Assembly: GCA_963931865.1 (NCBI GenBank)
Contig: OZ007512.1
Coordinates: forward strand, 661,627 to 725,626
DNA from: Axinella damicornis
Taxonomy: Eukaryota; Porifera; Demospongiae; Axinellida; Axinellidae
Reading direction: 5' to 3'
Length of the DNA: 64,000 nt
The position numbers and the translations under genes are program-made. The notes under the pieces are model-generated. The model saw only the letters and a list, made by a program, of their open reading frames with translations, was not told the DNA's origin and did not search any database. The number at the start of each line of letters is the position of its first letter. The first letter of the stretch is position 1. Shown here piece by piece: positions 1 to 12,303 of the stretch.

Positions 1-49
1 GTGCCCCTGTCTCTCCCTAAATGATACATGTACATCCCACCCCAATCAC

Positions 50-2732
50 CTGAAGCAGAATGGCTTTCCAGCTGTCTCGTCCCTCTCCACTGAAGTAGCG
101 TCTTCCAGTTTTATTATTCTCAGAGGCTCAACCTCACCCCTAGCATTGTAGTACTTCAGTTCATTACGATACAGAACAAACCATCTCCGTTTCCAGTTCT
201 GGGAGGAGGAAGGGGGGAGGAGGAGGAGGAGGAGGAGGGGAAGGAGGGCAGGGGAGGAGGAGGGGGAGGGGGGAGAGGGAGGAAGAGGAGGAGGAGGAGG
301 AGGAGGAGGAAGAGGGTAGGAAGATTTTGTTCATATGCAGGGCAGCCAATAAAAATGTGGAGAAGTGCTACCAAATGAAAATACACACTGTTCAGGTGGT
401 TGGTACTTGTGGCTAGGCTTTTGGGCTCTGTTATGAGAGCAACTACCTTTCTATGGAAGCCCAGCTTGGTTAGGTAGCCTTCCTTGGAGTTGATCTGAAA
501 GTGAAAATGAAAGCAGGAAATGCCAACTCATGTTCACAGTGTAATCAGAATAGTAGAATGAATTTGTGATAGTGTAATCATCACCTCAACCTTGGAGAGT
601 AAGCCTCGTCCCCAAGCCCTACCCAGCTTTTCGTCGCGTGCAGTACGGCAAAGCGGGGGAGGGCCTGGTATCATTCCTCAAGGGAGTCCCGCCAGAATGG
701 TAGAAAGGTTTGATTGAATGTGGACGCACTGGGGCTCAGAAGAACTGAGGTAACAGGTAACTTACCACGCTTACATGTATCTAGCTAGCGGGGGGCAACT
801 GTCACGTACTAAGCGTTGAACTTGTAGTTGGTTGAACAATAATTATGCAAAACTTCACTTTTCAATCTGAAAAGGTTTGCCATAAAATTTTGTCGATTAC
901 ATCATGCTCACGTGAGGAAAGATACCAGGCCCTATCCTGCTTTTCCACACTGCAAGCGACAAAAGCTGCTGGGAACGGTTACAGTGAAGCCCAGTTCCGC
1001 ATATACAGGCAGTGCTAATACATGTCACATGACATGCATAAGTGATACGACGTACTGACAGATCCGGTGCAGAGTTTCCCGTCCTCCGCATACTTGGAGT
1101 GCTGTCCTGATGTACGATAGTCTTGTCATAGATCGCCGGCTCTGAGATACTACGGGGATACTGGTGGCTGAGTTGGACCAGCATACCTGTGGGAGGGAGG
1201 AAGGGAGGGAGGGAGGGAGGGTGGGAGGGAGGGAGGGAGGAAGGGGGGGGGGGTATGCTTCTTGCATGTTGATGTAGTGCCATGTTTGCAATGAGTTCCC
1301 ATACCCGAGTCTCCACTGATGATCGGCTGGTTGTCAAAGTGTTCCATGAGAGTATCAGCGTCCGGAAACTTCCCAAGACCAAAACAAAAGTGGCGACCGT
1401 TCCAGATGACACGATAGTGCTTCACAGAATTCTTACATCTGTCAGTAGAAGGGAACGAAAAGTTAAGGTGGGAGGGAGAAGGGGGAGGAAGGTGGAGGGA
1501 GAAGAGGGAGGAAGGGGAGATGAGGACAGGAAGGGGGACAAAAGGAGGAGGCAGCGGAGAGAGAATGGGCGAGGAGATAGAAGGGAGAGGGAGAGGAGGA
1601 TAAGATGGGTGTCAAATGAAGAGAGGGTGGGGTATACCATGGGTACCTCACAGTGTCAGTGAGTCAGCTGATCACATGACCTCATAATGTCAGTGAGTCA
1701 GCTGATCACATGACCTACACACCTCAGTGTCAGTGAGTCAGTGAGCTGATCACATGACCTAACTTACAGATTGTTAGTGAGTCAGCTGTTCACATGACAT
1801 ACACACCTCACAGTCAGCTGATCACATGACCCACCTCAAAGAGAGTGTCAGGCGGTCAGCTGATCACTGTTACTCACATGACCTATCTCACAGAGAGTAT
1901 CAGGGAGTCAGCTTATCACATGACCTACCTCACTGGGGGTTGGCTGATCACATGACCTACCTCACAGAGAGTGTCAGTGAGTCAGTGTTGGTCAAGCTAT
2001 CTCGCAGGAGGTAGGTTCCATCGGAGATCTCTCTGGACATGAGCATGCTCTCTGCGATGTGTCGTGATATGCCTGGGTGGTACCACCTGAGAGTGTGTGC
2101 GTGTGCGAGTGAGTGTGCGTGTGTGCATGTGTGTGTGTGTGTGTGTGTGTGTGACCATGTGCAGATGCTAGGTGAGCTCCTGTTTCGCGTGGACAATGAC
2201 AGCTGTCTTGCGAACACTGGCCTCCAGCCCTCCGACAGATATAACAACAAAGGGCTTCGAGATTCTTCATGGGGATCTGCCCCCCATGTGTCAACCATTG
2301 TCTACCAGACTCACTGCACGTGACCAGATCTCCCAGGCCTTCCCCCACCATATTCGCATACTGCAAGCGATCAAAGACTGGAGGTGCAGGGCCAACCCCT
2401 TCAGTGTTGCCATCGATTACGACCGCCGCCCCACTTCAAAACATGAGGTGGGAATGGCCTAGGAACGAGGCTACGTGCACAAAAACAAATATAGCAATCC
2501 AATACGACAACAGTGAGGAATGGGATAGCTCTTTGCCGTGTGTCTTGTTGTTTATTTCGGGTTGTGTTTGCAAACTTGTGAGACAACTGCTCCAAGAATT
2601 AGAGCAAACTAAATCAGCAGGTGGATACAGTTACTGACACTCCAAGATCCACTAACGTGTGGAGGTATTGCCCATTAATGGTAGTACAGATGTATACTTA
2701 TATACCAACACATGTATACACATGCACATGCA

Positions 2733-2803
<71 letters not shown>

Positions 2804-3173
2804 ACACACGCACACACACACTAGGGTTGGGGCAATACTTCGCAATGCCGCAATAATGTACTGCTGCAATTAATGGTATTTAGAAATACTATCGCAATCG
2901 CAATAATACCGCAATATATCGCAATATCCTTACACTAACAACGACATGTTACTGAGATAAGGATTTGAAATTGAGGTCATTTGTATACCTCTGTTTGAAG
3001 ATTAATGACAACCAGTAAAGACAAGCAATACTGGCGATAATTGCAAGACGGCTTCAGGCAATAATCGCAAGGAATAATTTGTACAGTATCGCCCAATCCT
3101 AACACACACATCCACATACACACACACACAACCACACACTCACATACACAGTCACACTCACTTACATACACAC

Positions 3174-3207
<34 letters not shown>

Positions 3208-6200
3208 TACACACACACACACACACACACAGATACAGACGCACAGACACACACTATAATGGATCGTTCCAAGTGCAATTGCGTGGCTCTGTATATTTAG
3301 AGCACACTCATTTGTTTAGTGAAGAATTGTACCTACCAAATACTTAGCAAACATAAACATTCTATCAGAGTGGTATACGGACTGCAGTATTGTGGTTGTG
3401 CGTTGCTCCAGCAAACGTGCAGTAATCCGTAATTCCCAGCTAGCTCAGGCTTCAGGTGCAAAGGTCGTTTCCATAGTTATGCGCATGTGCTAATTTCTTG
3501 AATGGATCTCGGATAAGCAACCTGAAATCCTCAGTACTGCAGTCGATCATACAATGGTGGTGGGAATGGCCTGGGAACGAGACCAGGACGTTAGTGCATC
3601 ACACATGTCCACAGAACATCACTCAGAGTACTACATGTAGCAGCAAGCAACGTCTTTGTTGGCTCTATAAGATATACATGTCATGTGACTGATTCAGGCA
3701 TTACATGTATGAGATTGTATGGGCTACACTAGACAAACAGTTTGTTCAAGTGATGGCCATAAGATGGATCTGCAGCTACACGTCTGAGCACTATGGCACG
3801 GCCAGAGCATCAAGGTTACGGGATACTCATGCGCGCGCCGTGCGAAATATATTGGGAAATGTATACTTAAGCTGGCTAACCAAGAATCTCTGGTACGAAC
3901 AGCGTGAGCAACTTGATTCTGGAGGTGGAGGTACGCTGTCACAAGGTGCAGGGCTGACGGAAGGTTTTATGGATACGCTGTATAGCCGTGCAAAAACGAG
4001 CAGTTCAGTTCACCAAAATGCCGTATTTACCGCTTTCTTGAGCGAGACAGCAGATAAATTTGCCAAGGATTATGCTATCAAAAAAGCTTCCGTCATGCCC
4101 TGCACCTTGTGGTAGCGCACCTCCACCGCCAGAATCAAGTTGTTCACGCTCTTCGTACCAGAGATTTTTGGTTAGCGAGCTTAAGTACACATTTCCCAAT
4201 ACATTTCGCACGGCGCACGCACGAGTATCCCGTAACCCTGACACAGGGTCTGATGGATCAGCAATCCAACCTGCAGCTATATACAGGGTACAAGTCTGAG
4301 TGCTTGCTGATGGGGGTAACCCACTGTTCTGCTGCCAGGCAGTCTGCCGCTATGACACAGCTAGCGAGAGGTCTATACTGCTGGGTACAGTATGCATGTA
4401 CATGTAGACCTGTAGCCAGCGTTTTTGGCAGAGGGGGGTTTGATCTCACCAGAGGCACAAAGTGCTTCTATGCTAAAAAATAATTTGCCCAGCATTATCA
4501 GTAAACACTAGCTACAATATGCTGCACATCTTGCTTGGGGGGGGGGGGGGGGGGGGGGGGGGGGTAGAGGTTTTTGCTGAAGTATCTGGAGCTCCACAGG
4601 GTTTCATACAGGATTTTTTGCTGGGGGGGGGGGGGGGACACATGGCAACCCATGCAAGCCCCACCCCCTCCCATTCCCTCGGCACGTCATATCATACACA
4701 GGGTTGTGACCAACTGACATGTTTTGACATGTTCAGATCTGGGTATGTATTAGACTACCTACCTCACAACTTATCAGGGGCGGATACAGGATTTATGAAA
4801 GGGGGGCACCATATATTAAATGCTGCCGGAGGAAGTGCATAGAGGTGTGTAGTGCTGATCAGTCCGCGCGAAGCGCGGAAATTTTTTTCGCCTTCATTTT
4901 TCACTTCTCAGGATGGGCTCTCGTGGCACCTTCGCGCTTTGCACTGCAAGTTCCAGATGTACGAGGATTGCAGGTCCCAGGCCTGCCAGGGCCACCATGA
5001 GCTTCTTCCTTGCTCAAATTTCGCTCACAAACGTAATACGTACGTACACAGAGGGGTATACTAGATCGTGGTCTCGTTCCCAAGCAGTTTGGTTTCAGGC
5101 AATGCACGATATTGCGAGCTGAGGAGGCCAGGCCAGGAGTTGCAACATAGCGGCAGCAAGTTAGTAAGGAGGAAAATAAAAAGATCCGCCACTGCTTATA
5201 CTGCTGCATGTCCAACCAGTTTAATATTAAATTTATAATATTATTGTCTTCTGTTTTCTGGGGGGGGGGGGGGGGAAACTTCACCTGGGGGGGGGGAAAT
5301 CCCAGGGCGCCCCCCCCCCCCCCCCCCCCCTCTGTATGAAACCCTGCTCCACCCGGCGCAGATGAGCATCAGAATCTCGAAGCCTAGACTCTGCAGGTAT
5401 ACCACCCTCATCCCTTGTCTGGGAACAAGACCCTCCGCACGGGGAGGAGGTAGGGTCTGGGCACGTGCCTACACTCCAGTTGTCCCCACAGAATGCAACT
5501 ATGCGTGGGTGATTAGTGATCAACTGCGATACCACACATACGATCACAGTCAACCTGCTCGTTGCTCCCTTCAACTTTTGCAGGTAGCACAGTGATTTGC
5601 CGCGTCTAGTCGCTCGTGACACTGAAAGCATGGAGAAAACCATTTCAATGATCAAAGTCATCTGCAATCAACGCTTCTGATTCGTTAGGTCAACATTCGG
5701 TCCCAGGGACAACTTGAGTGTGCGTGCCCAGACCCTTCCTCCTCGTGCAAATGGTCTGTCTCCGAGACTATACCTCACCCCCAGCCATTTCAATCCCTCA
5801 AACTATGTTTACTTTCAGCAGCATTGTTGTGTCCACACATGCGCTTTGACCACACACTTTCCGCAATCGCTCAGCAGCAGCAAAACACGATGCTGTTCAA
5901 TGGAAAACGCAAATACCTATGCATATGACCATGGACAATACACTACAACATACGTAAGTAGTGTATTGTCCATGATATGACATGGCTCACCGTATTCCCA
6001 ACACGTCAGGCAGCGGATTTCTTCTCAGTCTCTTGGCTTGCAGCAGTCGTCGCTCGAACTCCCCCATCTCTGCCTCCGCGACAGGCTGCCTCCCTCCCTC
6101 CTTACACTTCGCCATGGGGGAGACGTTGTGCGTTCGCAGAACCTGCGGCATATTGTCCCGAGGATCCGCCTCCGCTGTTTCTAGCTTTATTTCTGACTCG

Positions 6201-6301
6201 CGGTGTAGCGTGGAGCCCTTGCGATTGATAAGCCCCGGTCCGTTATGGTGACCCTGCCCGTTTTCCATTATTGCCAGTCGCTCGCCGGCTTCTGCTTCCA
6301 T
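50..6301 (-). CDS. DAPP1: DAPP1-like SH2-PH adaptor, six exons, 3' end outside window
   Basis: Seen: minus-strand exons 5991-6301, 1961-2086, 1305-1438, 1056-1186, 447-494 and 50-198, each bounded by AG/GT with matching phases (2, 2, 1, 0, 0, 2). Exon 1 gives a 103-residue polar N-terminus starting MEAEAGERLA. Exons 2-4 encode an SH2 domain: RWYHPGISRHIAE, then GTYLLRDS with the phosphotyrosine-binding Arg, SVKHYRVIWNG, and EHFDNQPIISGDSG. After it comes YPRSISEPAIYDK, matching the DAPP1 linker with its phosphorylatable Tyr. Exons 5-6 begin a PH domain (KEGYLTKLGFHRK, NWKRRWFVLYRNELKYY), whose basic pattern fits PI(3,4,5)P3/PI(3,4)P2 binding. Known: DAPP1/Bam32 links phosphotyrosine and PI3-kinase signals at the plasma membrane. 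The last PH exon(s) lie beyond base 1. No other family has this SH2-linker-PH order and spacing, so the identity is strong; the first exon rests on phase, position and ORF quality only. Confidence 0.9.
199..446 (-). other. DAPP1-like intron with a GGA-rich polypurine tract
   Basis: Between the two PH exons. On the minus strand it is a CCT-rich pyrimidine tract of over 100 bases ending in the acceptor CTCCCAG at 199. Confidence 0.7.
601..979. mobile_element. TAGCCTCGTTCCC-family MITE, diverged copy
   Basis: It has the same organisation as 16162-16545 and 16971-17365: left end AGCCTCGTCCCCAAGCCC, internal GCAGTACGGCAAAGCGGGGG and CTAGCTAGCGGGGGGC, and an inverted right end GCAAGCGACAAAAGCTGCTG. 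It lies in a DAPP1-like intron. The target duplication is not clear. Confidence 0.7.
1659..1990 (-). repeat. About 42-bp tandem repeat copying a DAPP1-like exon/intron junction
   Basis: Eight to nine degenerate units. Read on the minus strand, each unit is the last bases of SH2 exon 2 (GACTCACTGACACTCTCTGT, GAG) followed by the donor and intron start (GTAGGTCATGTGATCAGCT). The unit at 1961-1990 is the true junction; the others lie in the intron. Confidence 0.85.
2727..2820. repeat. (AC)n microsatellite
   Basis: Almost pure AC repeat. Others lie at 2096-2152 (GT), 3102-3252, 15786-15852 and 18356-18400. Confidence 0.95.
3810..4242. mobile_element. 433-bp inverted-repeat element in DAPP1-like intron
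   Basis: Left arm AAGGTTACGGGATACTCATG through CTTGATTCTGGAGGTGGAGG; the right arm reads as the diverged complement (AGAATCAAGTTGTTCACGCT, CGAGTATCCCGTAACCCTGA). Arms of about 160 bp with an unrelated centre. Confidence 0.7.
5922..5979. repeat. Small palindrome next to the DAPP1-like exon 1 donor
   Basis: ATGGACAATACACTAC and GTAGTGTATTGTCCAT are separated by a short loop, starting about 11 bp inside the intron from exon 1. Confidence 0.8.
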
Positions 6302-6693
6302 AATTCAGCTCTGTTTGTCGTCAGCGCTGGCACGGTCGATCGATCATTGGCAGCGGGCGGGGCATGTAACATGTGGGGGAGACAACAGGTCAAAGGTCGG
6401 TCAACTATGTCAAGCAAGCACATGATGCTAGCTTATCGCGCGCACGCCGCCTGCGCCGCGTCCATGCCATACTGGGATTAAGTGTTCTGGGAATGAGAAA
6501 AAACTTTGTAGATTTTGCATTTCAAATTCTCGGAATTCCTGAAATCCCGCGCATTCCAAGGGACAACGCTATTCATTAGGTACAAACATCTGACGGAGTT
6601 TGCAAACTCAGTAGTCCGCTGTCAAAACCTTCACGTTGTTGCTTTTACAGCATTTTCCCGCGAATTGTTGCGAACTACTTGAGCTATATCGGC
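6302..6693. promoter_or_regulatory. Putative bidirectional promoter between DAPP1-like and PDZ genes
   Basis: The ATG of the DAPP1-like gene (minus, 6301) and the ATG of the PDZ gene (plus, 6694) are about 390 bp apart and point away from each other. The interval holds a GC box GGGCGGGGC at 6355-6363, an inverted CCAAT box (ATTGG, 6346-6350) and a CpG-dense stretch around 6437-6462. No TATA box is evident. This arrangement is typical of shared CpG-type promoters. The regulatory role is inferred. Confidence 0.5.
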
Positions 6694-8553
6694 ATGGAGG
6701 GCCTGTTCCCAGTCGCGTTGGAGGGAGGCAGTCCCTGGGGGTTCACCCTCCAAGGAGGGGTGGATTTCAGGTCGCCGCTGCGAGTGGGGAGGGTGAGTTT
6801 GAAAACACATGTAGCCAGCTGTAAGCTATACTGCATGCGTCTACGTTTATGATAAGCTGAGTTAGGTAGCCAGTTGAAACAAATAAATGTCAGCTGTTTA
6901 ATAAACTGGTGCAAAATGTTGTTGACATGGGGACTTTAGATTATTCATAATTCCGTGTTGCTGCTGCCATAGCTAAATAAGTTTGTGTACATTGTCTACA
7001 AGCGATAACTCGTTAATTTCTGTTCTGTGGTAATTGTAACATGTTTATGTACTGCCCTGTTGACATTGGAGTCCAGCTGAGAGATTTAATTTTAATTGCC
7101 AGTTGATTGTTTTGTGAGTAGATCGTTATCATCGTACTTTGCCTCAAGGTGGCCTATGTTTGCTATACTGCTGTATAGCAGGTTAGTTTTGTGGGTGGGT
7201 ATTTTCTTGAAATTAAACATTGCAATGAATTTTTGGTGGCGCTAATAAGTTTATGCGCCCGCCGTAACATAATAAATGCTTGGTATGCAACCCCTTCACT
7301 GAGGTCTCCTTCATATCCTTGCCGAATTTCATTGTAAAGTGTTTGCTAGACTCTGTCCACAAACTCTGCAGTCACAGCTGTGAGCGCTGGTCAAAACTTT
7401 GACTGCTCTTTTGCACGGTTCGACCATTGACCACGCTGATTGTCACTGTTGATCACACTGTGTTTTAGCAGTTGACCAATGACTGTGTGATGATATACAG
7501 AAGAATGTGTGGCGACTCCATCCCTTCCTTGGTAAACAGGGGTAAGATGCCCGGTCGCAGCTGTGACTGTGGTGCTTATTGGGGTGACCACCCCCTGCTC
7601 CGTACATGGCTACTTGCTCGTTCTTGCCCACAACAATCGAGAGGCACTGTCCTCACTGTTTCACTTCAGTCTCTGCTGTCTTTGTTTCGTAGTACTTCGT
7701 CGACCGCAACACACGGGACAGCTGGTGATACAGGACCGTTGAAAAATTTGTATGCGGAATCAAGGAAATGTTCCACATACAAATTTTTCAATGGTCCTAT
7801 ATCACAAGCTTCAGTCTCCATTTCGTGTGCACTTCATCGACCACAACACGAGGGACAGCTTGTGATATAGAGGACCGTTGAAAAATTTGTGGGTGGAAAC
7901 TTCCTGATTTGTAGGTCAACCACAAAACGCTAAAAATTGGCACACCATGAAACAACCTGCTGTGAGGTGTACTATATTTCACATGCATATTGACTTTACG
8001 GTTTGCAGTCCAACATCAGTCTTCTCGACTTTGTTGGTAGGGCTATGCCCTGAGGGAGATGTTGCGTAGTGTGGCCAGAACTAGGCCCTCGGTCCAACAC
8101 TTTAACATCTTGGCCACCAAGCAATGCCCTTACATAATGGGACACCTTGGTAACCACACCAATGATGGACGCTTCAGTCAGAAGAGGTGTCCTTCGGAGG
8201 GTGCAATAGGCCATCAGTCCTGTGGGGCCTGTTTCAAATAGGGTCTGCCTTCTTTAGGCCCTCATCCATCTTTGTGGTAAATATCTCATGTTACATTTAA
8301 CTCAGACCCTTATAAATAGTTATTACGTTTAACTGCCCTTCTGAACATTGGCATCTTGATGTTGTCTTGAGGTGGATTAATTAACAGCTGTCTCTCTGTC
8401 CCACCAGGTGACTGGAGGAGGGCGTGCATCAAATGGCGGCTTGACAGTAGGGGACTACATCCTGGCCATCAACGAGCAGCCAACGGACACCCTGAAGCAT
8501 CTGGAAGCGCAACAGATCATCAAGAAGTCCAGCAGCAGCCTCACTCTGATGTG
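6694..8553 (+). CDS. PDLIM/Enigma/ZASP-type PDZ protein, first two exons
   Basis: Exon 1 (6694-6792) starts MEGLFPVALEGGSPWGFTLQ and ends VGR before a GTGAGT donor. Exon 2 (8408-8553) follows a CCACCAG acceptor in phase 0 with VTGGGRASNGGLTVGDYIL, then LKHLEAQQIIKKSSSSLTLM, and ends before GTGAGT in phase 2. Together they form one complete PDZ domain: the PWGF carboxylate-binding loop, GG at the second strand, GD-IL in the middle, and the THLEAQ-like helix characteristic of the PDLIM/ALP/Enigma/ZASP family. These proteins bind alpha-actinin through the PDZ and scaffold actin structures, usually with C-terminal LIM domains. No LIM-coding exon is visible before the assembly gap at 18625. The start is supported by family length: the PDZ begins at or near the initiator Met. 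Confidence 0.85.
6793..8407 (+). other. Intron 1 of PDZ gene
   Basis: GTGAGT donor to CCACCAG acceptor. It contains a short repeat in direct and inverted copies around 7735-7895 (a CCGTTGAAAAATTTGT core) and no coding potential that I can support. Confidence 0.6.
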
Positions 8554-10142
8554 GTGAGTGGGTGATCTTGTTTAGGACATCTTGCTCGAGTGTACTTTCT
8601 ACTTGCGGTATATCCGCAGATGTTTCCAGTGGTTCTTCTCTATACCATAGCTACTTGTTATTAGGCGCATGTGCCTGTATCTGCATAGGAAGGAAACGTG
8701 CACCTATAAATGAGATGCGCTTAATTTCAAATGATATTCCTCGAACAGGAAGTGCGCTTCATTTCGAATTGTAGCTTTTTCAACTCCGTAGGATTGAAAA
8801 CGGCAGAGTTTCCGGAAGAAGACTTTAGCGTACACAATAATTGTATTTGGAGACTTCTGTCTCTGTTTGCTGCAAAACCAGTGCCTAATTGGGAAAACTA
8901 TGTCAAAGCAGTAGGGTTGATTGGGTCAAAGTTCACTGGTTGTCATGGAGCCAATTACAGGTGCAGTACATGCATGTCTACATGCCAGCAATTGATAGGT
9001 CAGCCAGGTGGAGTACACCCATTGCAATTACGTGGTGGAGCCTGAATTGGATTCAGAGCTCACAATCCAAGTACATTAGTTACAGGGCTTTTTTATTTTT
9101 TACCGCTGATGGATTTACATGTGCATACCACAACGGTGGCTAATGAGAGCCTGGACAAGGCAAGAACCCATGCAGGTCCCCGGGACCGACAGCGTACGAA
9201 GGAAGGAAATTAGGCCTTCTCTAAAATGGCTAAAAGCTTTAACCCTTCCACCAACAGACCCAACCATTGAGTCAGTCACAACAGAATACTCGCTGCAATT
9301 AAGCTATGTATACATGTACATTTCGGCATCAATATAAAAGGTTTGCACTTGGCATCAGCACTGCTACAGTTCTACAGTTTGAGCATCCCCGTTTAGTAGT
9401 ACACAATTGTTCCACATGGAAGTGTATATGACTTACGACTTTAGTTATAGCCTCTGACATGTGATAGCATCAGGTGCCTAAAGTGCTGGATGGTAGGCCT
9501 GGATCTACCCCCCACTACGCAACAGCGATTTTTCTTTCTCCTTCAGTGTGCACTCAGCCCTACCCCCAAAAGCTCGTGTTTATTTTAGCCCAGTACAATG
9601 TTCCTAAAAGCTCAGGCTGTACGGCTGTGTGTTCATCGATCTTTTCTGTGCAGTTCATCCGACCAGTATACTGTTGCTGTACGTCTATAAAGACTCGGAC
9701 TGTGTGTCCATCTTTGCTGTGCGGTGCATCGGCCTGAGTGCTGTGACGTGTTGTCTGGGAGTGTTGTATTGTTGTGCTTAGCCCGCTGCTCCACCCTGCC
9801 TGATGTGCACCCAGACACCTTGACAACACTTACCCCGCTGCTCCACCCTGCCTGATGTGCACCCAGACACCTCGACAACACTTACCCTTGCTTTGAGCAG
9901 GCCAAGGGGATGCGGACAGCTAGTCTAAACGACGCTATGGGCGGGGGAGTTCGCCCAATGCTGCATGATGCTGATGCTTGAATGCTCTCAACACCAATAC
10001 TCACAACACACGTTGATAGGATTCCACTTCATAGTATGAAAGGACGCTAATTCTGCTAATGCATTGCTTATTCAGTGTCCTGCAATGGCAAAGAGAAGTA
10101 TTGTGTATGCAGGGCAACTCATGCCTCCTCCCTCACTTCACC

Positions 10143-10520
10143 TAGCTACAATTCCCCCCCCCCCCCCTTGAATGATTGTCAGGTGTCTCAGCAACTATAC
10201 ATGTGCGGCATGCAATATATGCTCTAGCTGTCTTGTGTCTTGCTAGAATTCCCCCCCTCCTTGAATGATAGTTCAGATGTCTCGAGCACCTACATGTGCA
10301 GCATGCATGGTCTAGCTGTCTTGTGTCTTGCTACAATTCCCCCCCCCCCCCCCCCCCCTTCAATGATTGTTCAGATGTCTCAGCAACTACGTGTGCAGCA
10401 TGCATATGCTCTAGCTGTCTTGTGTCTTGCTACAATTCCCCCCCCCCCCCCCTTGAATGATTGTTCAGATGTCTCAGCAACTACGTGTGCAGCATGCATA
10501 TGGTCTAGCTGTCTTGTGTT
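10143..10520. repeat. About 95-bp minisatellite with poly-C blocks, four copies
   Basis: Units of TAGCTGTCTTGTGTCTTGCT, ACAATT, a C run of varying length, then TTGAATGATTGTTCAGATGT. Confidence 0.85.
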
Positions 10521-11380
10521 CCGCAGTTGCTCACGCGCGTTCCCTCTAGCTTCATTCCTAGGCTCCCCCTGTGCACCGGTATTTTTTGTCGGTGCTTGCA
10601 GGCGGAGGAGCCTGGGAACGAGGCTATGTTCTCTCTGCTATGTGGTGTCAGTCTGAATGTCTGGTCATGTAATTGTGAGGTTTGACCAGAACCAAGCCTT
10701 ACAGTGAAGGAATTGAGGACCTACAGGGTATCCATGTTTGTGTGAGTGTTCCTCCCAGGAAGGAAGGAAGTATGTGGGCTTGATAATTTGATTTGTTCTC
10801 AGGATTCCTCTCTGATCATGAGTGCATGCTGCCTGTTGCCATACTGAGGATTTCAACTTGCTTGTCCGATCCATTTCAAATATTTGGCGATGAGAGACTG
10901 CGCGGTGTGCGCCTTCGCCGTTTATATGCCTAGCTGTCTTGCCGTAAATGAACGCACAATTGTTCGAACGAAAACAGTAATTTGCAATTCCCAGCTAGCT
11001 CAGGCTTTAAGTGCAAAGGCCGTTTCCATGGCCATGCACATGAATGGGTCTCGGACAAGCAACCTGAAATCCTCAGTACAGGCAAGGCTCCCCCTTCGGT
11101 TTCTTTCACCTTTGGGTACAGCCGCTATCGATTAGGTCTGAACTCTGAAGGTGTACCCTCTGCTGATGCAGTCTGCTGGAACATCAGTTGAAACTTTGCT
11201 TTGACTGCAGCCGTTACGTCTGACCGGTGTAGCCCATGGATCCCGTCACTTGCTACTACAATGTAGGTCTGAGCGGTGTAGTCGGAGCTCCCCCCCCCCC
11301 CCCCCCCCCCTGCAGACACTGCATCCAACGTCTGTCCCGGTCTGCTGGAACACTATATTTTGGGCCCAGCGATTAGGTCT

Positions 11381-11630
11381 GAGTGGTCTAGCCCTGGATC
11401 AAGTCATCTGATCTGGCACAGTCTGGCTGCTATTGAACCCCTGCAATGTATTGGTGCCCAGTTGGCAGGCTTTGTGTGTACTGTGTGTAGCCTCGTTCCC
11501 AGGCCACGTGGGAACGAGGCTAGTGGGTCTAGCCCTGGATCAGGTGATCTGAGCTGGCACAGTCTGGCTTCTATTGAACCCCTGTGATGTATTGGTGCCC
11601 TGTTGGCAGGCTTTGTGTGTACTGTAGGTT
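11381..11630. repeat. Tandem duplication of about 107 bp split by a 35-bp hairpin
   Basis: Both halves share GTCTAGCCCTGGATCA, TGAACCCCTG and GGCAGGCTTTGTGTGTACTG. Between them lies TAGCCTCGTTCCCAGGCCAC plus its complement (11488-11522), a miniature member of the TAGCCTCGTTCCC family. Confidence 0.7.
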
Positions 11631-11723
11631 TGTACACAAGGGGTTACTACAGCTTCATCCAAGAGGAAATGAATGCTATTTATGAAGCCACTGAGAAACA
11701 ACTCCACTGTAACCCCAGGATGC

Positions 11724-11836
11724 CTAGCCTCATTCCCAGGCCTCCACGCCCAGCTTTTGTCGCTTGCAGTACTGGCCCCCCGCTTTTCATACCGTGAGCA
11801 ACAAAGCTGCATGTGCATGGAGGCCTGGGGACGATG
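11724..11836. mobile_element. Short fold-back family member
   Basis: Left end TAGCCTCATTCCCAGGCCTC, right end ATGCATGGAGGCCTGGGGA. The arms are imperfect. Confidence 0.6.
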
Positions 11837-12303
11837 TGACACCGTGTAGGAAGAATGTTTCCTACACCTGTACATGTACGTATGTAGGAAGTATGCTTCC
11901 TACAAAAGAGATTGTGTACACCTATATTCCGAAAATGGCATGCAAAGTGCACCTCCTTCAAGACATTTTCCTATCAGCAACAAACTTATAATTAGTAAAT
12001 CAGCATCAAATACGTACATATGTACATGTATACACATACGTGCGTAAGCTGTGCACATGGTATTTTCTGACCGTTTAATTATTGTTCTGTAAATTTTTCG
12101 TGAGTTCAGTTTGTCTAGGCCTTCTGAGCATGTGCAGTGGTATCATTGACCACGCCCCTTTGCACTGTATCTTGCCTGCAAATAATATGCAAGTTCCATC
12201 GTGTGTGTGTATCTGTGCTTCTCACGATTGTGATAATGCCCACGGGTTGCAACACTATTGTATGAACAGCTGAAGGCGGCGGGGGACCGGGCTGATTGAC
12301 CGG

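Larger units (their letters stand above)
2087..5990 (-). other. First intron of the DAPP1-like gene
   Basis: GTGAGC donor at 5990 to CTCTCAG acceptor at 2087. Contents: AC/GT microsatellites (2096-2152, 2727-2820, 3102-3252), an inverted-repeat element (3810-4242), G runs (4537-4564, 5261-5275), a C run (5311-5331), and a small palindrome (5922-5979). No further coding segment was recognised. Confidence 0.6.

Noticed and set aside
156..386. Leu/Pro/Ser-rich ORFs
   Set aside because: Translation of a GGA-rich polypurine tract. The real coding part here is the PH exon at 50-198 in another frame or context.
1282..1662. 126-codon plus-strand Arg/Gly/Glu-rich ORF
   Set aside because: Antisense to the SH2 exon 1305-1438 and a purine-rich intron tract.
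6373..6579. 68-codon ORF in the divergent promoter
   Set aside because: Short, Arg-rich from CpG-dense sequence, no homology, and it lies between two well-supported start codons.
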